Below are positions 52,805 through 64,000 of a stretch of 64,000 nt of DNA, piece by piece. Numbering within the stretch: position 1 is the stretch's first letter; each line of letters starts with the position of its first letter. Below the pieces are notes generated by a model that saw only the letters and a program-made list of their open reading frames with translations, ran no database searches and had not been told where the DNA came from. The stretch is from Obelidium mucronatum (taxonomy: Eukaryota; Chytridiomycota; Chytridiomycetes; Chytridiales; Chytriomycetaceae). Location: contig JAIVFH010000001.1 in the NCBI GenBank assembly GCA_025765595.1, forward strand, positions 62,001 through 126,000, written 5' to 3'. The position numbers and the translations under genes are program-made.

Positions 52805-54661
52805 TTATTTGAACGCTGAGGCAAACGGGGCCGGAAGCGGCATTAAATCCTCAAAGGAGAGCTGGCGGATTTTAACTTGTGGACACAAGAACTTGACAAG
52901 TGGTAAGCAGCGTCTTGATCCAGCGTCAGCGATTATGTTCCGTTTTCCAGGAATGTATGCAACACGAGGAGAAAAGCCAAACTCGGCCTCGAGTGTAACA
53001 AAAGCCTGTAGGATGGCCACGTTTAAGGGGACTGAGGAGTGAAGAGTGTCGAAATTTGCGCGAGCTCCCTTGTTGTCGCAGAAACCCAAGAGACGTTTTC
53101 CTGGGTAGCGGTTTTTCGCTGCAATGTAAAAGCCCATTGCTTGTGCGAAGAGCTCAGGGGAGCCAATGTGCATTTGGATGCCGTCAATGTTGAAGCCGAC
53201 TCCGGTTGTCAAGCCGTCGTACCAATAGTGGTGGAGCTCATTAAACTGGGGGAACCAGACTGCTAAGCCGAAGGGGCACGCGTCCGCGTAAAAGACGATG
53301 TCGGCTTCATGTAAATTCCAGGCTTCGAATTGAAACATTCGAGCGGGCTTTGCTACTTCTAGGAAGTTGTTGATGTATTGAAGCGATGCGGCCACTTCGG
53401 GAGTCTGGGATAACTGGTAATGAGCGTTTCCTTTTGCTTTAGCCATAACTTTATACAAAGAGCTGAACCAAGGCTTTAGGAGGACGTGAACGTTGCAAGA
53501 CCAATTGAGGAAACCCGAAAGTGAGTTCCATTCACGAAGTTTCCTTGGGGTCGGGTAAGAATCTAACCAGTCGCGAACCATGGCTTTAAGAGAGCTTGAA
53601 CTCTCCGTGGTAATGTTCAGGGTTAAATCAATGGCGTTGACAACGAATCCAGTAATAGTCACAATCTGACCAAATTCGTCCTTTTCGTCTGATGTGGCGA
53701 TGCCCAGTTTTTGAATGAATTCCTTCAGAACGGCCATCGGCTTTGGTGGTACTTTTTTGTCGAACTCTTCTCGGGATTGGTAACAAGCGCCGAAGAAGTC
53801 GTCCATGAAGACTAACGCTAAAATTTTGAGGATGTTGGCAGCGTACCAGGCAATTAAGTGGCTGATGGCTGAAGTGAAAAGCATTGGACCAGTTCTGACG
53901 CCAAAAGATACGCACGAGTCAAGATAGAATTTTCCGTCGTAATGGATCCAGTGTAGGCCTTGGAGGACTGGATGCAAGGGTAGAAGTCTGAAAGCACCTT
54001 TTATGTCGACTTTCCAAAGTACGACAACGTGTGTTGGAGGGCAGTTTTTGTGAAGATGCCGAAGAAAGGGGAGGAGATCGTTCGGAGTGTCGTAGCGAAC
54101 TTTAGCTTCTTCTGATGAAATAAAGTCGTTGAAGGAATGTGAATCCCGGGATTTTGAAAGGTTGTAAATCAGCCGAAATTTTTCTTGTTGCTGTAGAACA
54201 AAAGTGGGGACTGTAGAACAATAGTCTGGCAAGGAAACAAAAGGTCCTTCCATCCTTCCTGCTACCAGTTCTTTTTGGATTTTTGAAGCAAGCTCGCGAT
54301 CTAGGTCGGCTGAGCATGGTCTGGTGTCGTGGCGATAACGAGGCAATTTTGGTCTGTCGAGATCCCCTGAACCAGTCCAGAAACCGTTAGAGAAGCCACG
54401 GATGCAAGAATCAATGTAAGGTTGATTGGGGAACGATGCGAAAGCGGAGAGAAAGCTGTCTATGTTGATAGGACAAGCTATCTTGAAAATTTTCAAAGAG
54501 GTAAAGTAGCTGTTGATGCGGTCGAAGCGGGAGTCGTTTGATGGCGGAGCCGGTAAGGGATTTCGAGACACAATCTCATTTGCTGAGTGAACTGTGCCTC
54601 CAAATGATGGGTCGAAAGCTCTGCCTCTGGTGAAGCTGGGAACTTTCATGGCGTCATTCAT
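52805..54661 (-). CDS. DIRS-like reverse transcriptase-RNase H
   Basis: An intact frame of 618 residues. The RT domain spans about 115-330: KFRLIYNLSKSRDSHSFND, VVLWKVDIKGAFRLLPL with Asp219, SFGVRTGPMLFTSAI, and the catalytic LVFMDDFFGA (Asp287-Asp288). The RNase H-like part, about 440-600, has DIVFYADACPFGLAVW, a Glu in GSPELFAQAMGFYIA, LLGFCDNKGA and YIPGKRNIIADAGSR. The ATG overlaps the preceding frame's TGA as ATGA (54661-54658), a stop-restart arrangement. It would copy the element RNA into DNA. Confidence 0.85.
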   Translation of the reverse strand: MNDAMKVPSFTRGRAFDPSFGGTVHSANEIVSRNPLPAPPSNDSRFDRINSYFTSLKIFKIACPINIDSFLSAFASFPNQPYIDSCIRGFSNGFWTGSGDLDRPKLPRYRHDTRPCSADLDRELASKIQKELVAGRMEGPFVSLPDYCSTVPTFVLQQQEKFRLIYNLSKSRDSHSFNDFISSEEAKVRYDTPNDLLPFLRHLHKNCPPTHVVVLWKVDIKGAFRLLPLHPVLQGLHWIHYDGKFYLDSCVSFGVRTGPMLFTSAISHLIAWYAANILKILALVFMDDFFGACYQSREEFDKKVPPKPMAVLKEFIQKLGIATSDEKDEFGQIVTITGFVVNAIDLTLNITTESSSSLKAMVRDWLDSYPTPRKLREWNSLSGFLNWSCNVHVLLKPWFSSLYKVMAKAKGNAHYQLSQTPEVAASLQYINNFLEVAKPARMFQFEAWNLHEADIVFYADACPFGLAVWFPQFNELHHYWYDGLTTGVGFNIDGIQMHIGSPELFAQAMGFYIAAKNRYPGKRLLGFCDNKGARANFDTLHSSVPLNVAILQAFVTLEAEFGFSPRVAYIPGKRNIIADAGSRRCLPLVKFLCPQVKIRQLSFEDLMPLPAPFASAFK

Positions 54662-56698
54662 GTCTTTTTCCTTTTGAGACCAGGCTGAATCGTAAGGGAG
54701 GATGGGGCCGAAGTATTTCCTAAGTCGTCAGCCATTCTACAATGCAAGGATGCGTCCGACGCTGCGTGAGGTGGAAGAGTGGAGCCGGGTTTTGGCGGTA
54801 GATGAAAAGAAACAGGGGTTAGCTTATTTGAAGATGGATAGTTCGATACGAGTCTTTTATTGTGTTCGGATTGCGAAACAATAAAGTTTGACGTGGTATC
54901 CTCAACTTCTCCTACTACAGGGAGCTTTGCCGCGGTTGGCGCCGCGATTGGTGCACCGACTGAGTGGAGGGGAAGAGACTGCGCGCCCCCTGCCAGCGCT
55001 CTAGGGAAAGGGCCCCTGGGGTGGTTGCGGCCCGGCAGCCTGGTCATTCTTAGGTTGGACACGTAAGTGCTCGTGGATGTCCCAAGCTTTGTGACTTTCA
55101 ACCAATGAAGATTCCTTGAAGCAGTATACACAGATGTGCGCGCGGTAACAGGACTGGCGGAAACAGTTGTGGGCGTTCCAGCCAAGGCAGAGCTCTTTTC
55201 CTTCGTGTTTTAAACCGCGGATGTCATTGACTTGAACGGAAATAAACTTCTTTGCTCTTCTTGTCTTTGCAAGAACAAGAGCGGTGCTGGAGCTAGAAGC
55301 CGCGGAGCTGGAGCTGGTGGATGCGGGTTCGTGCAAGGACGACGACGGTATGCTGCGAGCAGGTGCTGGAGAGAGGGTGTTGGCGGCGATGGCTCTAGCT
55401 AACCAAATTTCTCTTGCGGGGCCTGCGGGGGGGACCGGCGGTAAACCCGTGGTTCTGGACCAAATCTCCGTTCTCTCGGGGCATTCGGCAGACAAGCGAG
55501 TCAAGGTCAGAAAAGCTGTGGACGCGGATCGAACGGGCGTGCAGCAGAAAGAGGTCCATTCGGCGAAGAAAGCTTTAAACTTATGGAACGTCAAGGATGG
55601 GAAACCGATGTGTCCGGATTCCAGAAATTCCAAAAAGTGAGAAAATTCTTCCGCCCGGAATGGGTGACCGGTACCGTCTATAAAGAACAGATTGGCGGCA
55701 CTGGCGAATCTTTTGAAGCAAATAAAGAAGTGCTGGAATGATGCTGGTACGGATTCGGGGTTTGCGTTGACAAAGATGGATCTGATTTGATTTTGCGGAG
55801 GCAGTGCGTTCAAGGGACCATTCAAAGACGGGATGAAAGTGTTTGAAGCCAGTGGTGAAAAAAATTCAAGTTGAATTGGTCTGTTTTTGATGATGGACAG
55901 AAGTGCTGGTGTGTTTCCGGTTGCCTGAATGACCGATAGAGGCAGCAAAGGACCCTGCAACGACTCCCCAAAAACTTGGGGAAGAAGCTTTCCTGTCTCA
56001 TTCAAAAAGCTCCAATTTGCCGCTGTCTCGGAACAGAGAACTGTGAAGAATTGGGAGTCTGCCGCTGAAGGAGCAAGGAGTACGCTCGCTGGGGTTCTAT
56101 CAATACCAAAAGGCTGAGTTGGGAAAACAGCAACCCAGTTTGCAAAAGATAGTAACGAATTTCCTATAGCCGCATCGGAGTGGGCTCTGGGAGAAGCCGA
56201 CGGCAAAGGGCATTTGTAGGTTGACTGAACTGCAGATTGTTTTGTCAGAGCAGCATAGCAGGCGGCCAATCTTTCCTCTTCAGACATGGGAGTTACGGCG
56301 GACTGTGATGGGTTTTGGTTTTGAAGAACTGAAGGACTGGTGCCGAGGGTGTTTGCAAGATGCAACGGGGACAAGACCGGTTTCCCGCCGAGTCTGTGAG
56401 CAATATTCGAGGACACCGGAGCGCGGATGGGAAATTCTGTCCAGCTGGACTGCCGACGCTGGTGGGTTTGTTTGTTGGACAAGTTTGACAGGTGCGGTCT
56501 TTTGGACTGCTTTGCGCGAGAGAGAGAGGGCGCGTAGCTACTACCGCTGCTGCTGCTGGCTTGGGAGCGGACTGATAGCGAATCAGGGGCTGCAGAGTTG
56601 CTGCCTCCGCCACGCCTGGTTTGGATCGGGGTGGACTCAAAGGGGTGGAGGCCATCTTCGTCGTCGTCGTCGAACACTTCGTTAGCTCTCTTGGACAT
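54658..56698 (-). CDS. DIRS-like gag with frame change near its end
   Basis: The main frame 56698-55001 has 565 codons. It starts MSKRANEVFDDDDEDG, has a Ser/Arg/Pro-rich segment and a globular region (about 160-390). A C-terminal zinc knuckle follows: C-x7-C-x4-C-x3-H (CLGWNAHNCFRQSCYRAH). It stops in GGGGCCCTTTCCC, but a second frame (open from 55185) continues Pro-rich sequence to the TGA overlapping the RT ATG. Either gag ends at 55001, or a shift in this homopolymer-rich spot extends it by about 115 residues. The truncated copy at 17272-18645 cannot decide. It forms the presumed particle. Confidence 0.7.
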
Positions 56699-56734
56699 TA
56701 TTCCTTTTTCTCTCGGATCGAACGGGATTGGAAG

Positions 56735-56868
56735 GCGACGATGTACTGTGCGAGGTTGTGTGGAGTGAACGCGTGACGAAAGAGTCCGAGAACAAATAAA
56801 TTTGTCATCGACGGACGAACTTTCTCTCCACCACGATGGCCTCGTAAATCATCCATGATTGACTATAA
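56735..56868 (-). repeat. 5' terminal sequence of the DIRS-like element
   Basis: A 134 bp segment also found at 18513-18645 and 34312-34447. Shared are AACGCGTGAC, GTCCGAGA-AAATAAATTT, CTCCACCACGATGGCCTCGT and the end TTGACTATAA. It is the recombination and promoter end of the element. Confidence 0.7.
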
Positions 56869-56926
56869 AAAAACAAGGGCTTTGTTGGGAAGTTTCTGAA
56901 CAATCTGATGGCTATCTTTTAGAATT

Positions 56927-57481
56927 TTGAAAATCTCCATTTTATTGTATGTAATTATTAAACCAAGATCCCGCATTGTAAAGAAAATGATTTCCACTCT
57001 TGTTTCCGTCGCCACGCGAGTCTTCTACCAGACTGATCTGTGCCCAACCACGGCTCGCACGTTGCCACAATACTGTCCCCTGCCAAATCGAAACAGCGGC
57101 TTGGCTTCGTATCTTGCAAGCTTCGCCGCAAACAGCAGAGTATTCCAACGCGGCCAACTCCGCTTTTCCGGAAATTTCGTTGGGAAAAAAGTAACGGGAA
57201 ACTCTGCCAAGTGCTTTGTTTCTCTCACTGTGACTTGGAATGGTTATTCGATAAAGTGCAGCAAGAGAAGAATCCCGAATCTGGGGAAGGTTCAACGTTT
57301 ACAGCGATTGCAGCAAGCCAGTCAAGAACGGTACTTTAAATTCCAGCCACTTGCATCGACTCCAGACTGCAGCCGCGTGGATTCTCTTCATTGGAAATCT
57401 CTCGATTCTGTGTGGTGCGCAGGATCGATACTTGCGGAAATAATGGGAGACAGTCTGTCAGAAGGAAGTGAGTTAAAGTGA
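56927..57481 (+). other. Open frame, unrecognised
   Basis: A 184-codon frame with no known domain. Two other frames over the same stretch are also open for 100 codons or so, which weakens it. Near the end, SVWCAGSILAEIM resembles the subdomain IX segment of CMGC kinases, but no ATP-binding, HRD or DFG motif is present. Confidence 0.2.
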
Positions 57482-57909
57482 TAGCATTACTTCCAAACAG
57501 TGATATTGATGCTTTCCCCATAAATTACAGCCAAACCTAGGCAAAATTGCAACAAAAGCATGCTTCTCGTGCATCGACCGAATAACTCACAAATGAACGA
57601 AAATAAGCTGGCGACAACAAGAAGTTCTGCAGGAGATCAAAATGACAATGTAAAAACTTGTGAAACACGGCCAATCGCAAGATGATGGCATCTGACAGTA
57701 TGAAAAAAACAAGAGACATATTTCAAATAGACCATCGAGGATTTCTTTTTTCTTTATATACTGTTTTCTTATATAATTTTCAATTCTGATTTGTTCGTTA
57801 TGTTGCAAAAAGACTACAACTCGATACTTGATATTTGACTTTGAATACACTAGCATCGAAAAACAAAGCTACCAAGCAAAAGTTTAATAATGGGGTATTT
57901 ACCAGGTTA
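57482..57909. other. Unassigned AT-rich stretch
   Basis: No feature supported. Confidence 0.3.
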
Positions 57910-57910
57910 T

Positions 57911-58014
57911 AAGAGCGTATTTCGGTAGCGTTCTGTTGTTCCGGATGAGAGCTTTGGGCTACCATGATGTGGGTCCCAGGCTCGAGTCCCGATCACTTCA
58001 CTCTGTACTTTTTT
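57911..58014 (+). ncRNA. tRNA-like RNA polymerase III unit (candidate)
   Basis: A B-box-like GGCTCGAGTCC at 57979-57989 (one change from GGTTCGANTCC) lies about 55 nt after an A-box-like TTCGGTAGCG, and a T6 terminator follows at 58009-58014. Spacing suits a tRNA with a long variable arm or a tRNA-derived element. The acceptor and T arms pair poorly, so a functional tRNA is unlikely. It sits at the edge of unit D and has no counterpart in copy A. Confidence 0.3.
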
Positions 58015-61000
58015 GTTCATCGCAAATCTAAGAATGAGAATGAAATCAGCGCCATTATTTCACACTCAAGATAATTGTTCACTCGAGTTCATATACATGA
58101 TGAATTTGGTGGAGCGGACGTGAGAACAGTCTGTAGATTCCACCATTTGAACCAGAGAGCACCTATCACAACACTTTCATCAGCTACAGAATCAGTTCGA
58201 TTGATTGAATTAGAAGGCTGGAAAGCCAATACGCTCTCTGAAGTCGACGTTGTCAACCCGTTCGTTATGGCCGTATTGACCGGAACCATTCACCGGATGG
58301 GTTTCAGCTGATGCGTAGTCCAACCTAGATTCCAATGGCAGGAATGAGTGGTGTATGGTTTGTTTGTATTTGTTGGACTGATGGGGTCATAGTCAAACAT
58401 TGACAAAACAGAGGTTACTAGGAGAATTCGGGAAAAGCGTGAGGGGGAGAAATCATGCAATGGTAACATCGACTGAGGTCATTAAGTATGGCAGCGATTC
58501 ACCATTGTTCTCTCAGATAACACTCCAAGTCAAATCAAAACCGCTTGGCGTTCAACGCGTCTGAGTAGCAGCTGAATCAAACACTCAATTAAACTCTCAT
58601 TCCCAGACTTTATCGCTGGGTCCAATTTTCTTTCGAATTTCTGCTGTTTCGACGCAAGCGATTCTTTGATTCCGTTATTCAACATTGATAAAAAACAGCC
58701 GGTTTATGCCAAAAGGATAACTACGTCGAATCGGAACATAATCCTCAGTTTAAGCCAAATGCGGTTCATTACAACTTCGAATTCATGCACCAAAGCACTA
58801 CGCCGTTATTGCTTTTGTTATTGGAATCAACAAGCTTCCCGGCACAACGAAATGCATGATTGATGATCAGCCTCCTCAAACTTGAAGACCGCTTCTTCGA
58901 GAATTAATTCAATGCATTCGTTCGTTGAAGCTCTCCATGAAGGAACGGTGACACGAATCCACCAAAGTTACGATTCAGCCAAACTCTTTTAACACCAGCT
59001 CATTTTGAAAGCTCAATTTTCCCGCACAATGCACAACCAAGCCGCGAAAAGTCATCCTTTGATCCAAATGCGAACAACAAGTATTCACTGGCCCAGATTG
59101 GAGGTCAAAACGATAGGTATGAACGATAGAATCCCCGGCGCCGATGCTGAAGAAAGGGACAATTCGAAGAGATTTAAATGGCTATACTGTTTGGTTGTTG
59201 TTTTGTGTTGTTTGACATTGAAATGAAATGTAAGAAAGAATAAACACAAGAGAGAAAGTAAAGCCACCACCCACTCACCCACCGCATCGCGAACCAGCCG
59301 CATTCATCTACATCAACCCGGATATTTCCAGAGGACTGAAGACGCGTTTCAAGAAAACTGGATCTCACGTGTGGACCACTTGAATAACCCACATAAAGTT
59401 ACTAACAACGCACATTCAGGTCCAGCGAATATGGTGTTATTCTTTATAATACTTCTAAGATAAGTGCTTCCTTGGAATCGTCATTTGATGTGATGTGGTG
59501 TTCCTTGCTGTTTTCCAAAGTGTCAGCTTCTTTGGATCTTAACGAGGACCCAACGCCGATATTTCACGCTCAAGCTTATAATTATTCAATTGATGGATTG
59601 ACTTTGATTTCGGAGCAGTGAACGATGGCGTGGAATCAGTTATCGGATTCGGAGTGATTCGGAGTGACTGAGACTGACCACAAGTCCACCACATAATGCG
59701 TTCAAAGTTCATCGGCTGCAGAGAGGCTTTGGTTGAATGTTTCAGCTGAAATACTCTTCAAAAGGGGTCAAGCTCTCTGTAATAGCCGCAAAGTAGCAAG
59801 ACTCTGATTCGATAGTTTGTGCGAAGGACTACCATTAATTGGGGCCTTTCTCAAGATGGCTGGGAATGTATGCGAATGAAAAGCTGAAGATATTGGCGGA
59901 TTCAAGTGTATGCGAATGGGGCGGACGATAGTTCTGCGAGACATGTGCAGAATTAAGGTCAATATTGCAGCGCCCTGCGGCGACATACATGAACGGCAGC
60001 GATTCGAGAGAAACAAGTGGAGCCTTTGCATAGAACGTCAGAGATTTGTCGCTGGGATGGACGGTACGCATATTGGTTGGATCTGTTGAATTTGATGGAT
60101 GGTTTTATTTTTAGAAATCGAAGGAACGCTGGCATCAGCAAGAATCACGACAATATCAATAGTCTTCATGGATTCTACAGTACGTTAGCTGGAAAAAATC
60201 CACATAATCTTTGATATTGTACCAAAATGCAAAGCGATGGACACATTTTTGGCGGGACGGCAGCCTGTAAATATTTGTCAATTTCTGGAACAATGAATCA
60301 GGCATCGCGGGCAAGCCCCACCCCTGGTGCCGTGCAACTTGAAGGCATTTGGGCTCTAGGATTCATAAACTCGATCGCGATTTCAGGAGAGTAACAGGAG
60401 AATAATGCTCTTCAACTGCAATATCCATTATGACCTCGTACACGTCTATTTCAATCATGGCGACGTTCTTAGGTTGGAAAAAAAATTTTCTCCTCTTTTT
60501 TTTAAAAAATATTATTGTTTTCTTCGCAGGCATCTCCGGCCGTCAATAAGCTTACCAGCGACAAAATCTTCCTGGCGCGAGTTTATTCCATGGAATTTAT
60601 CTCTGCTTGTAATTCCCAACGCGTTCTTCAATCATCCCTCAGATTCCCTCTCGACTTTAACAACAATTAGCCCCATACGCGCCGTTTCTCCAAATACTTC
60701 CGCCACCAATGAAATCTAAGATGAGACTAGGAGAGTTGTATTACTGCTGGAGTCGGACTGCAGAACAGCATTGACTCGAAATGACATGGAGACCGAGACG
60801 GGGAGTATTGGACACCGGAGAATAGCTGCCGGTATTGGTGGCGGATCATTCAGTATTCGACAGTGGAAGCAGAGACAAACAAGCAGCAGCTTACGCTGCA
60901 GCAATTTTGCCTGAGAAGATGATGCGTAGGTAGTATAAATGCCACTACTCTCGTTTTATTTTTACCAACATTCGAAACCCAACTTAAGTCGTCGAAGAAC

Positions 61001-62101
61001 CTAAAAAACCTCTAAAACATCTGCGGTCAAATTAACATTCTGGATTCTGCTTTGCTAGCGGGAAAGATAAAAAGCCAACTCGAAAAGCGCACTCGATTCT
61101 GAAAATGACAAAGAAATCAAATGACCAAGATATTTATGTGGTCACTTGTCGTCCTTCGCCATCAAGAAATTCCGAGGAATTGGGACGCTGGGAATTTGCA
61201 ATAACGCAAACGCAGTCAAGCTCACTCGATGACATGGAATAACCGTCATCGGAATTTCGTTCAATCTTGGTCAATGAGGATGGGTCGTTATTCAATGAAA
61301 TGGAGGTTTTGAGGTTGGTCATTGAAAAATTTCTTCGTTTTTTTTCTCCTTTTTTTGACTCTGAAAATAATAGGAGATGGCGGGCAATTCAAGCCTACAC
61401 AAGCTTTCAAGCCACAAATTCTAGTCCGCTACTTTGGTTCACATCGATTTGTCCCATCTATTAAGCAGAGTGTTTTTCTATTCCATGAATTCAAGAGTGA
61501 CTTGGTAGGTGTAATGTGACCAAGGGCAATTTGCGAAACATCGAGCTAGCGTGTGGAAAGCGGCAGATTGAGCTTGCATGTGATTCACGAAACTTCAAAC
61601 TCTGTACCCCGATTCCGCCTCTCGCATTTTTTTCACTTGCATTTTTTTTCTGCGTATTGTGACATGTGTTGAATATCATCAAGGAATTTCATTTCAGAGC
61701 TGTACTCTCTTTTAAGTTTTAATTTTCCGTTCAACATAGTATATTGCATCACCTATGACTCTGGGTGATTGGGAAGAGTGAAATTTTGCGGCAATCCCTG
61801 CCTGACATTATTCTTTGAAAACTCAGACCATTCAACCTCCTTGTAACTTACGCATTGTTTTGTTGTTTGTTGAATAGCTGATCTTATCCTTTTGAAAACA
61901 GCAAACAGCATGATTGGCACGAATTGTATTCTAATGGCGTCCTCAAACTAATCTAACGCGTCTTTAGACATCAAAACGTTCCTGACTGCCTTTATCGAAA
62001 CCATTGACTCACTGGAAGCTGATGAAATAGCTGCACTGGATCGCGTTTTTTCAAACTTTGCACTGGTGCGTTTTTAGTCAGACTTACTGCCCATATTTTA
62101 G

Positions 62102-62802
62102 CACCACTGACGTTGATTCCACTGTTCAGATGACCTTTCCAATACCAAAATCGGATGTAGCAACAGAAAGCCCAAAACCCATCACTCAAGATCTTGTTAG
62201 TAATACGTTGAAACTGGAAGAAAACTAACAACAAGGCAGACATTGAAATTTGAACAAGAAAGTTTAGCATCACTCATTGTTCCAGTATCGCTGCCTTCAG
62301 TTAAAATGCCAGTGGACCTTCAAATCACGCCTGTTTCTTCTCCAAAAGTACAAAAATTATGTGCAGTGTCGCCTAAGCCTCAAATAGCCCCAGCAGTTGA
62401 CATACCACACAAGGTTAGTTGAGCATGTCGAAATATTCTTTTGCTGCTATTGAAAGTTTTTTCAAGAAAAACATAGACGTCGTTCCACTGAGCATTACCC
62501 CACAGGCTGTCGCACACTCAAAAAGCAATACGAGTAAGCACGAGGGAATATCCTCAAACTGGCGTAAAAATAGACCATTGTTGGCAACAACAAGCGGAAT
62601 CTGTGATTACGCAGATAGACGGCAAGCTGGTCGTGCCAATTCCAAACCAGTTCCTCAAACACTTGCAAAGAAAAGGTCCATAATATCCCCACCCATTGAG
62701 ACAGACCCCTTTGCCGCTGGCTCTTGGGCTTTGATGGATCCAGATGAGCCCATTGATTACGCTGAAATAATTGGCTGGTACAGAAATGTGGGATCAAAGT
62801 AA
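62102..62802 (+). CDS. Family Z gene, C-terminal exons (copy D)
   Basis: Three exons are clear: 62102-62195, 62240-62413 and 62467-62802. Introns are GTTAGT to GGCAG with a CTAAC branch-site-like motif, and GTTAGT to TTTTTTCAAG. The frame is open across them (TTDVDSTVQM..., TLKFEQESLASL..., KNIDVVPLS...). It ends in AAGSWALMDPDEPIDY and EIIGWYRNVGSK. An N-terminal exon with DIKTFLTAFIETIDSLEADE lies just upstream (about 61968-62066), but its join is unclear. The C-terminal part of about 200 residues is Ser/Pro/Lys-rich. It is nearly identical to the minus-strand gene in copy A; a function cannot be assigned. Confidence 0.5.
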
Positions 62803-63069
62803 ACGCAGTTACGCATGTTTTTTATTCCACGTTTGTCTATTTCTCGCCTTGCGTTTGATGCTTTTCTTACTTTCTTCTCACAACCGTGATTGTTATTTCT
62901 GTTCTTTGCTTATTATCGTATTTTTCTTTTGCTCTCATACGTTTGTCTTATAATATTCATAAGCTCTTTCATTTCTCAAATTTCTTCTCGCATATCTTCT
63001 GCAGTTCCTTCTCAAGTTCTGTGATTTTATTTCATTTCTTTTTCTCTTTATTTCTATTTGTTCTTCATC

Positions 63070-63790
63070 TTTTTTCTGTGTTTCTTTCGTTTCAAATAAA
63101 TACATGTCTGACTTAACAGTTGTGATAAATAGACTCACACCCAACTCGATGAGGATCCTGCTTCTTCGTTTACGATGAGAGTGAAAATTTTCAGCTTTCG
63201 GACGTTGTCCGATTTTTTCACTTTCTCCAATTTTTTCACTTGTTGCAAATTCTCCAAAATGTGGAATAAAACGCGACGCGTCTGCAAAGAATATTCCATT
63301 TAAAAAAGATGCAAAAAACAAAACACACAAACAACAAACACACTGCTTCGGACTGCCAGCCAACCCAAGCCTACTCAAGCCAACTGGTCCCAGCAAAGCC
63401 AAGCCAAGGTCCAAGGTGAACTGCCACAGGAGGCGCCATTAGAAACAGCTGATCAGGGCCGGTCAGTCTGAGGGGAGCCGCAAATTGAGTGAGCATTTGG
63501 CGATCCCCGGGGTTTGTATGCTGAGAGTCACGAGCAATTAGCAGCTGGTGAGTCCAGCAGACCCCCCAATTTCCCTCGATGGAACCCACTCCTTCTTCTT
63601 GTGTGTTTTGATGAATTCGGGTCTCAAATGATGATACAAATATTCTGAATGAGAACCAACGAGCTCCCAACTGCCCCAACAAAAAGTGAGCTCCTAACTG
63701 TCCCAACAAACATGAACTCCCAACTTGCGGTCCTAAAAAATTATGAGATTGAAAATGTCCCAACAAAATGAGCTCTGAATTGCCCCACTT
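63070..63790. repeat. Conserved 3' block of the unit, copy D
   Basis: Equivalent of 1040-1640 in reverse. The open frame on minus (63766-63371, 131 codons) is the longest version. AATAAA-type signals (TTTCAAATAAATAC, near 63095) follow the Z stop and may end its transcript. Confidence 0.6.
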
Positions 63791-63830
63791 TTTTGCTTTA
63801 TGCTTTCTTTGTTTGTCCTATCATAGAATT

Positions 63831-64000
63831 TAAATAAATACCATGTTGGTCTCGCCAGTGTGACTGCGTTTTAATGGAGAGTTAACATCCCAACTTGGAA
63901 ACCAGTTTCCAGTTTAACAGTTATTCCGACAACCTATATTATAGACGCTCTTAATTATAAGAGTTTTTTATTGGGTTCTTTTGCTCTTCGAAAATAAATC
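63831..64000. other. Right edge, unassigned
   Basis: AT-rich and unlike the sequence flanking copy A (537-959) apart from general composition. If the module pattern holds, a family X gene on minus should lie just beyond the window. Confidence 0.3.

Larger units (their letters stand above)
51435..56868 (-). mobile_element. DIRS/Ngaro-like tyrosine-recombinase retrotransposon
   Basis: A 5.4 kb element with gag, RT-RNase H and tyrosine recombinase in that order on minus. The 5' end near 56868 reads TTATAGTCAATCATGGATGA, and the 3' end near 51435 is deduced from the match to 34042. Both ends recur at 34042-34447 and the 5' end at 18645. No integrase, protease or long LTR is present. An AATAAA (minus) lies at 51493-51488. 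A methyltransferase frame typical of some DIRS elements is absent, which favours an Ngaro-type assignment; this is inference. ORFs are long and nearly intact, so it is probably the youngest autonomous copy here. Confidence 0.85.
58030..63830 (+). repeat. Family Y/Z repeat unit, copy D
   Basis: Reverse complement of copy A over almost its whole length, including the FHTQDN block near 58060, WPRLEVKTIG near 59090, FHAQAYN near 59570, two GAGGTTGG modules (about 60465 and 61310), the Z gene and the conserved 3' block. Compared with A it lacks the outermost 5' part (7080-7480) and begins next to the tRNA-like unit. Both A and D share the TAA after ATGGCGTCCTCAAAC (about 61935-61955), so that stop predates their separation. 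Confidence 0.75.

Noticed and set aside
57420..57460. Kinase-like SVWCAGSILAEIM in the open frame at 56927-57481
   Set aside because: A short match without glycine loop, HRD or DFG motifs; two other frames are equally open, so chance is likely.
1..64000. CRISPR arrays, bacterial operons or rRNA genes
   Set aside because: None seen: the direct repeats lack spacer structure, genes have spliceosomal introns, and no rRNA core motif was recognised.

Overview
The window is nuclear DNA of an intron-bearing eukaryote. Coding sequences are split by 42-160 nt GT-AG introns, there are TATA boxes and AATAAA signals, the background is AT-rich, and TTAGGG repeats are present. A five-LIM PINCH homologue, three 14-helix DHA2-type MFS transporters, ESCRT-0 HSE1/STAM and UTP10/HEATR1 sequences, and a DIRS/Ngaro-like retroelement point to an opisthokont. 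An early-diverging fungus is the best guess; this is inference.

Layout. The two ends carry a repeated module that I do not recognise. Four long copies are present: A (about 0.96-7.5 kb, minus), B (about 9.1-13.4 kb, minus), C (about 47.2-51.1 kb, plus) and D (about 58.0-63.8 kb, plus). They form nested mirror-image pairs: A resembles D most and B resembles C most. Copies A and D end in a spliced gene (family Z, C-terminal motif AAGSWALMDPDEPIDY). At A, B and C a second spliced gene (family X) converges on the unit; the partner of D would lie beyond the window. A diverged Z copy is at 22.1-23.4 kb, and Y fragments lie at 17.1, 32.0 and 35.2 kb.

Between the arms, 13.9-21.8 kb holds single-copy-type genes and wrecks: family W, a ZGPAT-like G-patch gene divergent from a coiled-coil gene, an FG/Q-rich exon, a UTP10 N-terminal fragment and an HSE1/STAM pseudogene. 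At 25.5-31.5 kb is an APE-type LINE bounded by TTAGGG repeats. At 32.0-34.9 kb is a Copia pol wreck holding a nested LTR and a nested 0.4 kb DIRS-like derivative. At 37.2-43.5 kb is a tandem array of three intact MFS genes, followed by the PINCH gene (43.9-45.2 kb) and an acidic nuclear-type gene (45.7-46.6 kb). A nearly complete DIRS/Ngaro-like element (51.4-56.9 kb) sits between C and D.

The MFS genes are the clearest functional block: probable proton-coupled drug or metabolite exporters duplicated in tandem with almost perfectly conserved exon lengths. Many other genes and all LINE ORFs carry frameshifts, so decay and assembly indels cannot be told apart from the sequence alone. Domain assignments come from reading motifs and alignments from memory; no search was run.
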